Under the pieces are notes generated by a model. The model made no database searches, had not been told where the DNA came from, and saw only the letters and a program-made list of their open reading frames with translations. DNA of 14,079 bases from CANJJB01 sp964449295 (GTDB taxonomy: Bacteria > Chlamydiota > Chlamydiia > Chlamydiales > Rhabdochlamydiaceae). Both the position numbers and the translations under genes were made by a program. Every line of letters begins with the position of its first letter. Positions within the stretch are counted from its first letter, which is position 1. The stretch is from NCBI GenBank assembly GCA_964449295.1, contig CAYUZN010000049.1, positions 1-14,079 of the forward strand, given 5' to 3'. Of the stretch, positions 7,418 to 13,987 are shown piece after piece.

Positions 7418-7532
7418 AACTCTTGCTAAAAAATCTGAAGAAATTATCTTTTACGGAATTGTGTTATTTGGGCCTACAGAGATTGTCTCTGAAATGACTA
7501 AAAAGTTCTCCTTGTGGAGATCCCATTATTAA
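7398..7532 (+). other. Residual open frame downstream of the propeller gene (possible coding remnant)
   Basis: A frame offset by +1 relative to the propeller gene is open across its stop and runs to a TAA at 7530-7532. From a GTG at 7398 it reads VKDQAARTLAKKSEEIIFYG, then IVLFGPTEIVSEMTKKFSLW and a few more residues, 44 codons in all. The composition (charged helix, then hydrophobic stretch) looks protein-like, so it may be a frameshifted tail of the propeller protein or a remnant of another gene. I recognise no family and see no ribosome-binding site. Low confidence. Confidence 0.25.
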
Positions 7533-7552
7533 TGACTTGTTTAAGTTATATT

Positions 7553-7648
7553 TTCGTTCGCAGAACACATAAAAGTCATTTTTTGCGAACGAATTTGAAA
7601 GTGCAATTTTGTTCGGAAGAATGCAAAATATCACTTTCTCCGAACGAA
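7553..7648. repeat. Two diverged tandem copies of a 55-bp inverted-repeat unit upstream of asd
   Basis: Copy 1 has arms TTCGTTCGCA (7553-7562) and TGCGAACGAA (7584-7593), a perfect 10-bp inverted repeat with a 21-base loop. Copy 2 has arms GTTCGGA (7611-7617) and TCCGAAC (7639-7645), a perfect 7-bp repeat, also with a 21-base loop, flanked by TTTT and GAAAA. The left arms are 55 bases apart and so are the right arms. The loops share a TCATTTTT/TCACTTTC element before the right arm, so the copies look like an old tandem duplication. Copy 2 can also fold another way, with GAAAGTG/CACTTTC (7597-7603/7632-7638) and ATTTTG/CAAAAT (7606-7611/7624-7629). The array ends 3 bases before the -35-like box of asd, so binding of a regulator is one explanation; a small non-autonomous mobile element is another. 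Confidence 0.65.
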
Positions 7649-7651
7649 AAG

Positions 7652-7680
7652 TTGACGAATTGAGAGTAGATATTGATAAT
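7652..7680 (+). promoter_or_regulatory. Candidate asd promoter placing the transcript start at the ATG
   Basis: TTGACG (7652-7657), a 17-base spacer and GATAAT (7675-7680) make a good sigma70-like promoter. The ATG of asd starts at 7687, only 6 bases after the -10 box, so the transcript would begin at about the start codon (leaderless). No Shine-Dalgarno is visible ahead of 7687, which agrees. The repeat array lies immediately upstream. Chance matches are common in AT-rich DNA, so this is a prediction only. Confidence 0.4.
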
Positions 7681-7686
7681 TGCGAT

Positions 7687-8730
7687 ATGACAAAACTCTA
7701 CCGCATTGCGATTGTAGGTGCCACAGGAGCAGTTGGGCAAGAAATGCTTCGCCTGCTAGAAAAACGGCACTTTCCGATTCAGGAAATAAGATGCTTTGCT
7801 TCTGCTAAATCTCTAGGACAGACGGTTGTTTTTCGAGGAGAAAAAATTCCGATACAGGTGTTAGATGACTCTTCTTTTACAGGAATCGATATAGCTCTTT
7901 TTAGTGCAGGCAAACGGGTAGCACTGGAGTTTGCACCGCAAGCTGTAGACAAAGGAGCAGTTGTCATTGACAATAGTTCAGCTTTTCGTATGAGACAAGG
8001 TGTGCCTTTAGTGATTCCTGAAATCAATCCAGCAGATCTTTTAGAACATCGAGGGATCATTGCCTCTCCTAATTGTACAGCAACTATTATGCTGATGGCA
8101 CTTGCGCCCTTGCATAGACACAATCCTATTAAGCGCATTGTGATGTCGACATATCAGGCAGCAAGTGGTGCAGGAGCGCAAGCTATGCATGAATTGAAAG
8201 AAGAGACAGCAGCTTTATTAACACAAGAGCCTTTTAAGAGGACGGTGATGCCTCATCCGTATGCATTTAATCTTTTTCTGCATAATGCTCCTATGACAGA
8301 GACTCATTACAATCACGAAGAGATGAAAGTGATCGAAGAGACGCGCAAAATTTTAGCAGAACCTTCTCTTCCCATGGCTGTGACCTGTGTGCGTGTGCCT
8401 GTTTTGCGTGCGCATTCAGAGTCACTCAATGTCGAATTCACAAAACCGATGAGTGCAGATGAAGCTCGAGTTATTTTAAAAAATGCGCCGGGTGTACAGG
8501 TGTTGGAAGATTGGGCAAATAATCGCTTTCCCATGCCCTCTGATGCCTCTTTTCAAGAGGATGTTTATGTTGGAAGACTCAGAGAGGATATGTCGCAGAA
8601 AAACACACTTGATTTGTGGGTTGTAGGAGATCAGCTTTTGAAAGGAGCTGCGCTCAATGGTGTACAAATTGCGGAACAACTCACTTGTTTAGAAGCTTTT
8701 CCAAGAAAGAGCCAAAGTGTTTTTATCTAA
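7687..8730 (+). CDS. asd: Aspartate-semialdehyde dehydrogenase
   Basis: A 347-residue enzyme that reduces aspartyl phosphate to aspartate 4-semialdehyde with NADPH, feeding lysine/diaminopimelate and threonine/methionine synthesis. GATGAVG at 11-17 is the nucleotide-binding turn. SPNCTAT holds the catalytic Cys130, followed by TYQAASGAGA (Gln157). RVPVLRAHSESLNVEF carries the substrate Arg236 and the catalytic His243. SFQEDVYVGRLRED and LWVVGDQLLKGAALNGVQIAE close the fold. Length and motifs are complete, so it should be active. The ATG at 7687 is chosen because homology starts there; upstream in-frame TTG (7609) and ATG (7621) lie inside the inverted-repeat array. No other lysine-pathway gene is adjacent, so asd stands alone here. 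Its last 42 bases overlap the 3' end of the opposing ATPase gene. Confidence 0.95.
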   Translation: MTKLYRIAIVGATGAVGQEMLRLLEKRHFPIQEIRCFASAKSLGQTVVFRGEKIPIQVLDDSSFTGIDIALFSAGKRVALEFAPQAVDKGAVVIDNSSAFRMRQGVPLVIPEINPADLLEHRGIIASPNCTATIMLMALAPLHRHNPIKRIVMSTYQAASGAGAQAMHELKEETAALLTQEPFKRTVMPHPYAFNLFLHNAPMTETHYNHEEMKVIEETRKILAEPSLPMAVTCVRVPVLRAHSESLNVEFTKPMSADEARVILKNAPGVQVLEDWANNRFPMPSDASFQEDVYVGRLREDMSQKNTLDLWVVGDQLLKGAALNGVQIAEQLTCLEAFPRKSQSVFI

Positions 8731-9924
8731 TAGATAAGTCTCTTCTCCTGCGTGAATGATTAAGCCTGGAGCTATTTTTTTATCAGGATAAGTGTCGTGA
8801 AAAGCTTTAAAACTACGTAAATCATAAGAAGAGAGATGGCGAGAACATTTAATTTCTATAGGGAAATAAGTACCATTCATCTCTAAGATAATGTCAATTT
8901 CTGCTCCTCCATGAGTGCGAAAATGATAGACAGCAGGAGTCATAGAGCAGGCAGTAAAGAGCTGATACAAGTGATTGATGACCCATGTTTCAAACAAAGC
9001 CCCAAGTGAAGGGTGAGTGGCTAAATCTTCTGGTGATTTAATTCTTAAGAGATGGCATGCAATGCCAGAGTCTGTTAGAACACCTTTTCTTTTTTCGGAG
9101 ATTTTTTTAATGGTATTACGATGAAGTGGCAAAATATCTCTCCATTGATACAAGGCTGATAGAGAAAATAGCCATCTCTTGGCAGTTTGTGGAGTGATAT
9201 TAATTTCTCTTCCTAGTTGTGTATAGTTGATTTCTTGAGCTGATAAGGCACCTAGTAGTCCGAGAAACGCTCCAAATCGATCCAAGTCATCAACTCTTTC
9301 AAGCAAGCGCAAATCTCTTTCAACATATGTCTGAATATAAGAATTAAAAAATAAAGATATGTCTCTGTCAGGGATGTCAAAAACTTGAGGAAGAGATCCC
9401 TTCCATATAACATGATGGACAGGAGGCAGGTCTTGAATGATTTTGGGAGTTTCTTTTATAAATTGCCAAGGGTTATCTAAATATCTGGCAAGCCAACTTA
9501 TCTGATCTCCTAGTCCTTGCCTTTCTAATAAAGACATTCCTTCCATTTGCATAATTCCAACTCTGCCTGTCATAGTCTCGGCGATTGTTTTTAAAACATT
9601 CAGGTTTTGAGATCCTGTCAAAAAATAACATCCCTTTAGAGTTTTTGAATCAACACGGCGTTTAATGGCAGATAGAAGAGCTGGAACAAATTGGACCTCG
9701 TCTAAAATTAAAGGGGCTGGATGGAGGTCGAGAAAAAGATCGGGCTCGGTCTTAGCTTTGTAAATATCTAAAATTGAATCGAATAAAAAGAATTTCATAT
9801 CAGGAAATAGGTGTTGGAGCAGTGTGCTCTTGCCTACCTGGCGCGCTCCTAGGATCAAAATCACTTTAAATATTTTAGCAGCCGCATGGACTTTAGTTTC
9901 GAGATGTCTTGTTTTATAAGTCAT
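8689..9924 (-). CDS. AAA-family ATPase with C-terminal DUF4143 domain
   Basis: A 411-residue protein from the preferred start. Walker A is GARQVGKST (26-34, Lys32). Walker B is LILDEVQ with Asp75-Glu76. A sensor-like FLTGSQN (101-107) follows. The middle part (about 195-280) contains a winged-helix-like segment (YTQLGREINITPQTAKRWLF). The C-terminal DUF4143 region carries GGAEIDIILE...FPIEIKCS (about 339-361), whose Glu-x-Asp...Glu-x-Lys spacing resembles a PD-(D/E)xK nuclease core. This family is widespread, often in many copies, in host-associated bacteria and archaea, and its function is unsettled. The ATG at 9924 is preferred over 9954 because the candidate promoter lies between them and homology begins there. 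The gene overlaps asd tail-to-tail by 42 bases. The separate promoter and position at the operon end suggest a late arrival. Confidence 0.88.
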   Translation of the reverse strand: MTYKTRHLETKVHAAAKIFKVILILGARQVGKSTLLQHLFPDMKFFLFDSILDIYKAKTEPDLFLDLHPAPLILDEVQFVPALLSAIKRRVDSKTLKGCYFLTGSQNLNVLKTIAETMTGRVGIMQMEGMSLLERQGLGDQISWLARYLDNPWQFIKETPKIIQDLPPVHHVIWKGSLPQVFDIPDRDISLFFNSYIQTYVERDLRLLERVDDLDRFGAFLGLLGALSAQEINYTQLGREINITPQTAKRWLFSLSALYQWRDILPLHRNTIKKISEKRKGVLTDSGIACHLLRIKSPEDLATHPSLGALFETWVINHLYQLFTACSMTPAVYHFRTHGGAEIDIILEMNGTYFPIEIKCSRHLSSYDLRSFKAFHDTYPDKKIAPGLIIHAGEETYLLDKNTLALSWKSF

Positions 9925-9934
9925 ATGTATCTCT

Positions 9935-9964
9935 ATAATAGATGACGGCATCATCCATTGTCAA
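9935..9964 (-). promoter_or_regulatory. Near-consensus promoter with embedded inverted repeat for the AAA ATPase
   Basis: On the minus strand, TTGACA (9964-9959), an 18-base spacer and TATTAT (9940-9935) form a strong sigma70-like promoter just after the stop of the pseudouridine synthase gene. The ATG at 9924 lies 10 bases after the -10 box, so the leader would be only a few bases. The spacer holds the inverted repeat GATGA-N5-TCATC (9941-9955), placed where a bound repressor would block RNA polymerase. Confidence 0.55.
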
Positions 9965-9971
9965 GATACTT

Positions 9972-10607
9972 TCATTGGATGTTGATACTTAGAGCTTTAG
10001 GAAGCTCAAACACACACGGTTCATGTGTGATGGGGTGCTCGAACTCCATTTTGACATGGCGAAGAGCTATGCCATCTTGGAAAAAGTGTTTGCTGCCATA
10101 TTTTGTGTCACCGAGAACGGGATGCTTGATGGCAGAGAATTGCGCTCTAATCTGATGGTACCTTCCTGTGATGAGATGGATAGAGACAAGAGAGGTGCCA
10201 TTTTTTTCTTGCAGGACAGAGTAATGAAGAATCGCTTCTTTTCCTTGAGGACCAATAAATGATTTGTGATCTCCGTGAATGAGAAGGTGAGTGAGGGTAT
10301 CTTGTTTTTTAGTCAGAGTGCCTTCGACAAGAGCGTGGTAGATTTTAGTGATTTTTTTCTCACGCATGAGAGCTTGCAGACGTGACAGGGCTTTACTTGT
10401 CCTGGCAAAAAGAACAAGGCCGCCGACTGATTTGTCAAGGCGGTGGATGGGCTGCAGAAAAACGTTGCCTGGTTTTTCATATTTTTTTTTAACCCAAGCT
10501 TTTGCCAGATCCTCTAGATCAGGTTGCGTGGCAATCCCAGGTGGTTTATTGACCACGAGGAGATGGTTATCACAGTAGATGATCCGAGCGTTGTCTAAGG
10601 GCTTCAT
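9972..10607 (-). CDS. RluA-family RNA pseudouridine synthase
   Basis: A 211-residue single-domain enzyme that isomerises uridine to pseudouridine in rRNA or tRNA. HLLVVNKPPGIATQPD begins the fold. PIHRLDKSVGGLVLFART (53-70) contains the catalytic Asp58 in the HRLD motif; the usual Ser of VSGL is Gly here. LITGRYHQIRAQFSAIKHPVLGDTKYG (about 145-171) is the second conserved block. No S4 RNA-binding domain precedes the catalytic domain, so it is of the short RluA type; the target uridine cannot be told. Start at 10607 (MKPLDNARIIYCDNHLLVV) fits the family best; an upstream ATG at 10637 adds ten residues. Neither has a clear Shine-Dalgarno. Either way it overlaps the preceding methyltransferase gene, by 38 or 68 bases. 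Confidence 0.87.
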   Translation of the reverse strand: MKPLDNARIIYCDNHLLVVNKPPGIATQPDLEDLAKAWVKKKYEKPGNVFLQPIHRLDKSVGGLVLFARTSKALSRLQALMREKKITKIYHALVEGTLTKKQDTLTHLLIHGDHKSFIGPQGKEAILHYSVLQEKNGTSLVSIHLITGRYHQIRAQFSAIKHPVLGDTKYGSKHFFQDGIALRHVKMEFEHPITHEPCVFELPKALSINIQ

Positions 10608-11385
10608 ATAAAAGAATTGTGGTTGCAGTCGCAACATTTAAAGAGTCAGCTATACCTTTCATGGGAATTCGTACGTGTATGTCGGCAGCTTGCATCCAGA
10701 GATCTGTAAGTCCCAGTTGTTCTGTGCCTACGACAATGGCAAGTGGTCCTGACAAGTTGGCCTCTGTGTAGTCAAGTTTGGCAGAAGGCGTTGCTGCCAC
10801 AACTTGTATTTTATGATTTTTGAGCCAAGAAAAAGCGTCTGCTCCTTTGGCTTCAACAACAGGGATGGTAAAGAGTGTGCCGACGCTGGCTCTAACGACA
10901 TTGGGATTGTAAATATCAGTGCATCTATCACAGACAATCACGCCATCTGCACCCACAGCATCACTCGAGCGTAAAATGGTTCCCAAATTGCCTGGCTTTT
11001 CAATCGATTCTGCGACAACAAATAGGGGAGGTGTCTGTTTTAATCTCAAATCTTTCAGACCAAGATTCATTTGGTGAGCAATTGCGACAAGTCCATCGGG
11101 TCTATCGCGGTAAGAGATTTTTTCGAAGAGGTGTTTGGGCAGAACAAATAGATCACAATTGGTCTGATCAATGAGAGCCTCTTCATTTTCGCCTAAAAAA
11201 AACTCAGGGCAAATATAGAGGGAATGAAAATGCACACTTCCTGCAGCTGCACGTTTAATTTCTCTGTAGCCTTCTATGAGAAAAAGAGAGGTGGCGTCAC
11301 GCTCTTTTCTGTCTTTGAGACGGACGAGCTGTTTGATTTTAGGATTTTGGGCACTTGTTAATTTATTGTCCATACCACCTAGCAT
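10570..11385 (-). CDS. SpoU/TrmH-family RNA 2'-O-ribose methyltransferase
   Basis: A 271-residue SPOUT enzyme. The N-terminal part (about 8-105; AQNPKIKQLVRLKDRKERD...FLIEGYREIKRA) is the substrate-binding domain typical of 23S rRNA Gm methyltransferases such as RlmB/TsnR. The trefoil-knot domain has motif 1 ESIEKPGNLGTILRSSDAVG (N133, R139), motif 2 AIVVGTEQLGLTD (216-228) and motif 3 VRIPMKGIADSLNVATATTILLYE (S248, N250). Together these bind S-adenosylmethionine in the knot and catalyse 2'-O methylation. Motif 2 has Gln where Gly or Arg is usual after the Glu. The ATG at 11385 has AGGA a few bases upstream; an ATG at 11373 is the alternative. It overlaps the preceding gene by 23 bases, and the following pseudouridine synthase starts inside its motif 3 coding region. 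The exact rRNA position is not assignable. Confidence 0.9.
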   Translation of the reverse strand: MLGGMDNKLTSAQNPKIKQLVRLKDRKERDATSLFLIEGYREIKRAAAGSVHFHSLYICPEFFLGENEEALIDQTNCDLFVLPKHLFEKISYRDRPDGLVAIAHQMNLGLKDLRLKQTPPLFVVAESIEKPGNLGTILRSSDAVGADGVIVCDRCTDIYNPNVVRASVGTLFTIPVVEAKGADAFSWLKNHKIQVVAATPSAKLDYTEANLSGPLAIVVGTEQLGLTDLWMQAADIHVRIPMKGIADSLNVATATTILLYEALRQRSDHLL

Positions 11386-12184
11386 AGGTTCCTGACGGAA
11401 GATCTAATTTGGAAGGAATAACCATTTCACCTGAGTCTAGGGTGCCTTTAAGCCCTTCTGTCACTTGTCTCAGAAGATGGTGCATCACAAGTGGAGTATA
11501 GCCTGGTGTGTGAGATGAGAGAACAAAGAATAAGGGTTTTGGGGATAAGAGTTTTCTGCAGAGCTCTAAGATATTAAAGAGATCTTTTTCGATTTTGAAA
11601 ATTTCACCTTTGTTGCCTCTACCAAATGTCGGAGGATCGAGTACGATGCCATCATAGAGAACTCCTCTTCTGACTTCTCGTTGTAAGAATTTCACGACAT
11701 CATCGACAATCCAGCGAATCTCTGCTTTGTCTAAGCCATTGAGAGCGGCATTCTCGCGTGCCCAAGCAACAACTGTTTTAGAAGCATCGAGATGGCAGAC
11801 TTTAGCACCTGCTTGTGCAAGAGCCAAAGTGGCACCGCCTGTATAGGCAAAGAGATTTAAGATGTTAGCGCCTTTGTGCACTCGGGGAATCATCCATGAC
11901 CATAAAGAGGCGTGTTCTGGGAATAATCCTAAATGTCCAAAATCTGTAGGGACGAGTTTAAATTTAATTCCTGAGCATGTCACAGTCCATGAAGGGGGCA
12001 ATTTTGTTTTTGATTTCCACTGATTGACAGGCTCTCTTGTAAAAACAGCATCGGCCTCTTCCCAATCTTTTTCTTCTAGAAGAGGTTGCCAGACAGCTTG
12101 AGCGCAGGGTCTTACAAGTTTGAATTTACCAAACTTTTCAAATTTATGTTCATGACCACTATCTAGAAGCGCATATTCACTCAT
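11363..12184 (-). CDS. Class I SAM-dependent methyltransferase, RlmI/RlmK-like (COG1092-type)
   Basis: A 273-residue Rossmann-fold methyltransferase. Motif I is ILNLFAYTGGATLALAQAGA (108-127), the SAM-binding loop, followed by acidic Asp133 (HLDASKTVVAWARENAALNG). Motif IV is DGIVLDPPTFGRG (178-190), in which DPP sits next to the target base. FGHLGLFPEHASLWSWM precedes the motifs, as in the 23S rRNA methyltransferases RlmI and RlmK. An N-terminal region of about 100 residues replaces the PUA domain of RlmI. rRNA is the probable substrate, in line with the two RNA-modification genes downstream. It begins within ATGA shared with the stop of cinA, with AAGG at a suitable distance, so it is probably translationally coupled. 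Confidence 0.85.
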   Translation of the reverse strand: MSEYALLDSGHEHKFEKFGKFKLVRPCAQAVWQPLLEEKDWEEADAVFTREPVNQWKSKTKLPPSWTVTCSGIKFKLVPTDFGHLGLFPEHASLWSWMIPRVHKGANILNLFAYTGGATLALAQAGAKVCHLDASKTVVAWARENAALNGLDKAEIRWIVDDVVKFLQREVRRGVLYDGIVLDPPTFGRGNKGEIFKIEKDLFNILELCRKLLSPKPLFFVLSSHTPGYTPLVMHHLLRQVTEGLKGTLDSGEMVIPSKLDLPSGTYARWYGQ

Positions 12185-13302
12185 TCACATACCTTAAGAA
12201 GTTTTCCAAGAAGGATATTTGTTGTATATAGCATAACGATTTGGCGATTTCCCTTGGCACAAAAAGATCCAACTTCTGGTTTTTCTCCTTGTTTGCCTAA
12301 AGCATAGAAGACAGTTCCGACAGGCTTCTCTAAGGTGCCGCCTGTAGGACCTGCAATGCCAGAGACAGCTATCCCAAAGCCAGCATTTGTCTTATTAAAA
12401 AGACCAGAGAGCATTTCTGTGACTGTTTGAGAAGAGACAGCGCCTGCTGAGGCAAGAGTTTCAGAAGAAACCCCTAGCAAGGTTTCTTTGAGCGCATTGG
12501 AATAGGCAACTATTGATCCTAAGAAATATTGAGAAGCGCCTGCAAGTGCTGTGATATGCGTTGCAAGAAGCCCTCCTGTACAAGATTCTGCGCACGCAAG
12601 AGTTTGATTGTGTTTGATAAACCAGTCATGAACAGCTTCTTGAATCTGGCAGTTTTTTGCGGTGAAAGCATTTTTGCCAAAAGCTTGCAGAAGCTTTGTT
12701 TTTGCTCTCTCAAGTGATTGTAGCGTAGACGATGTCACTCTGACGGTTAAGATGCCATAGCCTGGGTAAATGCCTAAAGAGATCTCTGGATCAACTTGCT
12801 TAAGCTCACGTAGAATAGGATCGACTTTATTTTCACTCAGCTGACAAAAATAAAACTCTTCTTGAAATGTTTTTTTGGGAAGAGGAAATTTTTCTTTCAA
12901 TATAGGAATCACCGATTGCAAAAGCATCGCCTCCATTTCAAGAGGCACACCTGGAAGTAAAAAGAGCAAATGTTTCGATTTTGTATCTTCATACAAAAAA
13001 CCAGAAGCTGATCCGACAGGGTTGGGAATAATCTTTGGCTCTATCTGACAAAGCGCCTCGGCAGCTCTCTCTGTGATATCATCAAGTGTTGGCCCTAAGC
13101 CTCCTGTGGCAATCACGACATCTGATCTTTGGAGGCACTCATGCAAGCCATTTTTCAAAGATTCATACTCATCTCCCAGTGTTGTTTGACGAGATACCTT
13201 CCAGCCATCTTTTCCAAGATGACGGCCAATAGATGAAGCATTGGTGTTGATGGTTGCACCGCTTAAGATCTCATCACCGATAGCCACGACTTCAATAAAC
13301 AT
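12181..13302 (-). CDS. cinA: CinA: MoCF-like domain fused to nicotinamide-nucleotide amidase
   Basis: A 373-residue two-domain protein. The N-terminal COG1058 domain (1 to about 170) has GDEILSGATINTNASSIGRHL and TGGLGPTLDDITERAAEAL (66-84), a nucleotide-binding fold like MogA/MoeA. The C-terminal CinA domain (about 225-373) has LACAESCTGGLLA (Ser240), VAYSNALKETLLGV and VSGIAGPTGGTLEKPVGTVF, the signature of NMN deamidases that recycle nicotinamide mononucleotide made by DNA ligase. Usual length is about 410-420. The gap is between TERAAEAL and IIPNPVGSASGF, where most relatives carry about 35 more residues including an R-RG-x-M-P...N..Q segment. A ribosome-binding AAGGA lies upstream. It starts 11 bases inside the preceding gene and shares ATGA with the next. 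Confidence 0.92.
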   Translation of the reverse strand: MFIEVVAIGDEILSGATINTNASSIGRHLGKDGWKVSRQTTLGDEYESLKNGLHECLQRSDVVIATGGLGPTLDDITERAAEALCQIEPKIIPNPVGSASGFLYEDTKSKHLLFLLPGVPLEMEAMLLQSVIPILKEKFPLPKKTFQEEFYFCQLSENKVDPILRELKQVDPEISLGIYPGYGILTVRVTSSTLQSLERAKTKLLQAFGKNAFTAKNCQIQEAVHDWFIKHNQTLACAESCTGGLLATHITALAGASQYFLGSIVAYSNALKETLLGVSSETLASAGAVSSQTVTEMLSGLFNKTNAGFGIAVSGIAGPTGGTLEKPVGTVFYALGKQGEKPEVGSFCAKGNRQIVMLYTTNILLGKLLKVCE

Positions 13303-13987
13303 GAACTTGTAGTCCTTTCTCTTTGAGTTGCGGGTGAGTGTTAATCCAAGAGAAACACTTTTTCCCCAATCTTATCGCTGTGGGTGTTTTTTTCTCTTCC
13401 CAGATGAATGTGACAGGTGCAGTAAAAGTACGCAACCATTTTACAAGTTTATTAAATAAGTGTGTATTAGGAAATTGCTCTGATATCGTCACTTTTGAAA
13501 ACAGATTTGTTTGAGGATCTTGACAAATTTGTGGGTAAGAGATTTGCAAGCCCCAAGACACGCTTTCTGGACTTAAAACCATCGGATGAAATTTTCCATC
13601 TAACTTTGAGGGGAGCACTTGATGCAGTTGCAGTTGAATGACGGGTTTTGTTGTTTTAATGAGATAGTCATCTTCTCGTACCTTCATCTTATAAAAAATA
13701 GATGATGTTGTAGACAATGCTAAAGAAAACATCTTACGGATCTCTTTTTCTTGTAAAACTATCCCTGATTTGAGTGCATCAATATACCTCGCATATGTCT
13801 CTAAAAAAAGAGATACAGCCACCTCTGCTTCTTTGACAACTTCAGACGTGTTGTAAAGACTACAGGGCATAAGATGGGAAAAAAGTTCTTTCATCTCATC
13901 ACTATCTAAGAGAATTTGGTGTTTGAGCCACTTAGAGACGCGCAAGACGCCTTCTTGAGACGGGTGACTAACTTTCAGAGGGCACAT
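13292..13987 (-). CDS. Conserved-looking hypothetical protein between lspA and cinA
   Basis: A 231-residue protein that I do not recognise. There is no signal peptide, no obvious membrane segment and no known motif. The N-terminal half is helical (VSKWLKHQILLDSDEMKELF; EVVKEAEVAVSLFLETYARY; EKEIRKMFSLALSTTSSIFY). The C-terminal half has strand-like stretches (PVIQLQLHQV; WGLQISYPQI; APVTFIWEE). It ends in KEKGLQVHVY. The ORF is tightly embedded: its ATG lies 20 bases inside the 3' end of lspA and its stop overlaps the cinA start by 11 bases, so it is almost certainly expressed with them. Codon use looks like its neighbours. I suspect a lineage-specific (possibly chlamydial) conserved protein, but this rests on context and a vague impression of the sequence. 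The ATG has no clear Shine-Dalgarno. Confidence 0.7.
   Translation of the reverse strand: MCPLKVSHPSQEGVLRVSKWLKHQILLDSDEMKELFSHLMPCSLYNTSEVVKEAEVAVSLFLETYARYIDALKSGIVLQEKEIRKMFSLALSTTSSIFYKMKVREDDYLIKTTKPVIQLQLHQVLPSKLDGKFHPMVLSPESVSWGLQISYPQICQDPQTNLFSKVTISEQFPNTHLFNKLVKWLRTFTAPVTFIWEEKKTPTAIRLGKKCFSWINTHPQLKEKGLQVHVY

Noticed and set aside
7553..7648. The repeat array as a CRISPR or a dif-type recombination site.
   Set aside because: There are only two diverged copies with no spacer-like unique segments, and the arms do not show the 11-6-11 layout of dif.
7609..7686. Upstream TTG (7609) and ATG (7621) starts for asd, adding 26 or 22 residues.
   Set aside because: The added residues are encoded by the inverted-repeat array and do not resemble Asd N-termini, which begin right before the GATGAVG nucleotide-binding turn.
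7779..8679. Minus-strand open frames inside asd (7779-8138, 8313-8534, 8476-8679).
   Set aside because: They are antisense shadows of a fully convincing enzyme, with no ribosome-binding site or recognisable protein.
9958..10578. Plus-strand open frames (9958-10155, 10023-10262, 10348-10578).
   Set aside because: They run antisense to the pseudouridine synthase and have no coding signature.
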